From Flavobacteriaceae bacterium (lineage in GTDB: Bacteria > Bacteroidota > Bacteroidia > Flavobacteriales > Flavobacteriaceae): a DNA stretch of 5,864 nt. Positions 5,736 to 5,864 of this stretch are shown here, one piece after another. A model generated the notes under the pieces. It did not search any database, had not been told where the DNA came from, and was given only the letters and a program-made list of their open reading frames with translations. The stretch is taken from NCBI GenBank assembly GCA_030613745.1, contig JAUWLK010000178.1, forward strand, positions 1 to 5,864, given 5' to 3'. Numbering within the stretch: the stretch's first letter is position 1; every line of letters starts with the position of its first letter. Position numbers and translations under genes: made by a program.

Positions 5736-5864
5736 ATGAAAAGGATCTATATTACCCTCACTCTATTACTATTTCAATTTTCACTATTATTTTCTCAAGA
5801 TTTCCAATTGAGTTATCTATCAATACCAGACAGTTTAAAAACCAATGCTAATGCTGTAATTAGG
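5736..5864 (+). CDS. Secreted DUF3857-like (transglutaminase-type) protein, 3' end beyond window
   Basis: An open frame begins at the ATG at 5736 and runs for 43 codons to the last base without a stop. Residues 1-20 form a typical signal peptide: K2-R3, a Leu/Phe-rich core, then likely cleavage after S20 before Q21-D22. The mature start contains SIPDSLKTNANAVIR (29-43), which resembles the opening of DUF3857 domain proteins of Flavobacteriia. These are often followed by a transglutaminase-like domain and are exported to the periplasm or cell surface; their function is poorly defined. The signal peptide is well supported, while the family call rests on a short motif that I recognise from memory. 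It starts 37 bases after dtd with no clear TAnnTTTG box between, so it may be co-transcribed with dtd. Confidence 0.75.
   Translation, partial: MKRIYITLTLLLFQFSLLFSQDFQLSYLSIPDSLKTNANAVIR

Noticed and set aside
1..5864. CRISPR array, insertion sequence, phage or defence island
   Set aside because: No spaced direct repeats, terminal inverted repeats, transposase or integrase motifs were seen. The genes are complete, similar in base composition and mostly housekeeping.

Overview
The window looks like ordinary chromosome from an AT-rich member of the Bacteroidota, most likely a flavobacterium. Four things point there. The base composition is strongly AT-rich, including long A/T-only spacers. 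Start codons lack clear Shine-Dalgarno sequences. Boxes matching the Bacteroidota -7 consensus TAnnTTTG lie just upstream of four genes. The last, partial gene resembles the secreted DUF3857/transglutaminase-like proteins common in Flavobacteriia. This assignment rests on my reading, not on a database search.

Left block (1-2866, all + strand): a radical SAM protein of the TIGR01212/YhcC family, then a 152-base spacer, then a two-gene unit. That unit is a saccharopine dehydrogenase-family oxidoreductase followed two bases later by tag (3-methyladenine DNA glycosylase I). The tight spacing suggests the two are co-transcribed and translationally coupled, although their jobs (amino acid metabolism and base excision repair) are not obviously linked.

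Middle (2867-4180): a short convergent spacer with two tandem hairpins separates tag from a minus-strand gene. That gene encodes a membrane-anchored protein with an SRPBCC-type domain, a GyrI-like domain and a proline-rich tail. Its start faces rsgA across a 153-base divergent spacer that carries a candidate promoter in each direction. The one for rsgA matches the Bacteroidota consensus in both boxes.

Right block (4181-5864, + strand): rsgA (ribosome assembly GTPase), dtd (D-aminoacyl-tRNA deacylase), and the first 43 codons of a secreted protein that runs off the window. rsgA and dtd both serve translation: one in 30S maturation, the other in clearing mischarged tRNA. A T-rich tract and a separate -7 box between them suggest dtd can also be transcribed on its own.

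I see no mobile element, CRISPR array, RNA gene, phage gene or defence system, and no sign of a new multi-gene system. The most noteworthy items are the SRPBCC-GyrI fusion with its CCG-encoded polyproline tail, the coupling of the oxidoreductase with tag, and an unexplained, slightly more GC-rich patch at about 1061-1080.
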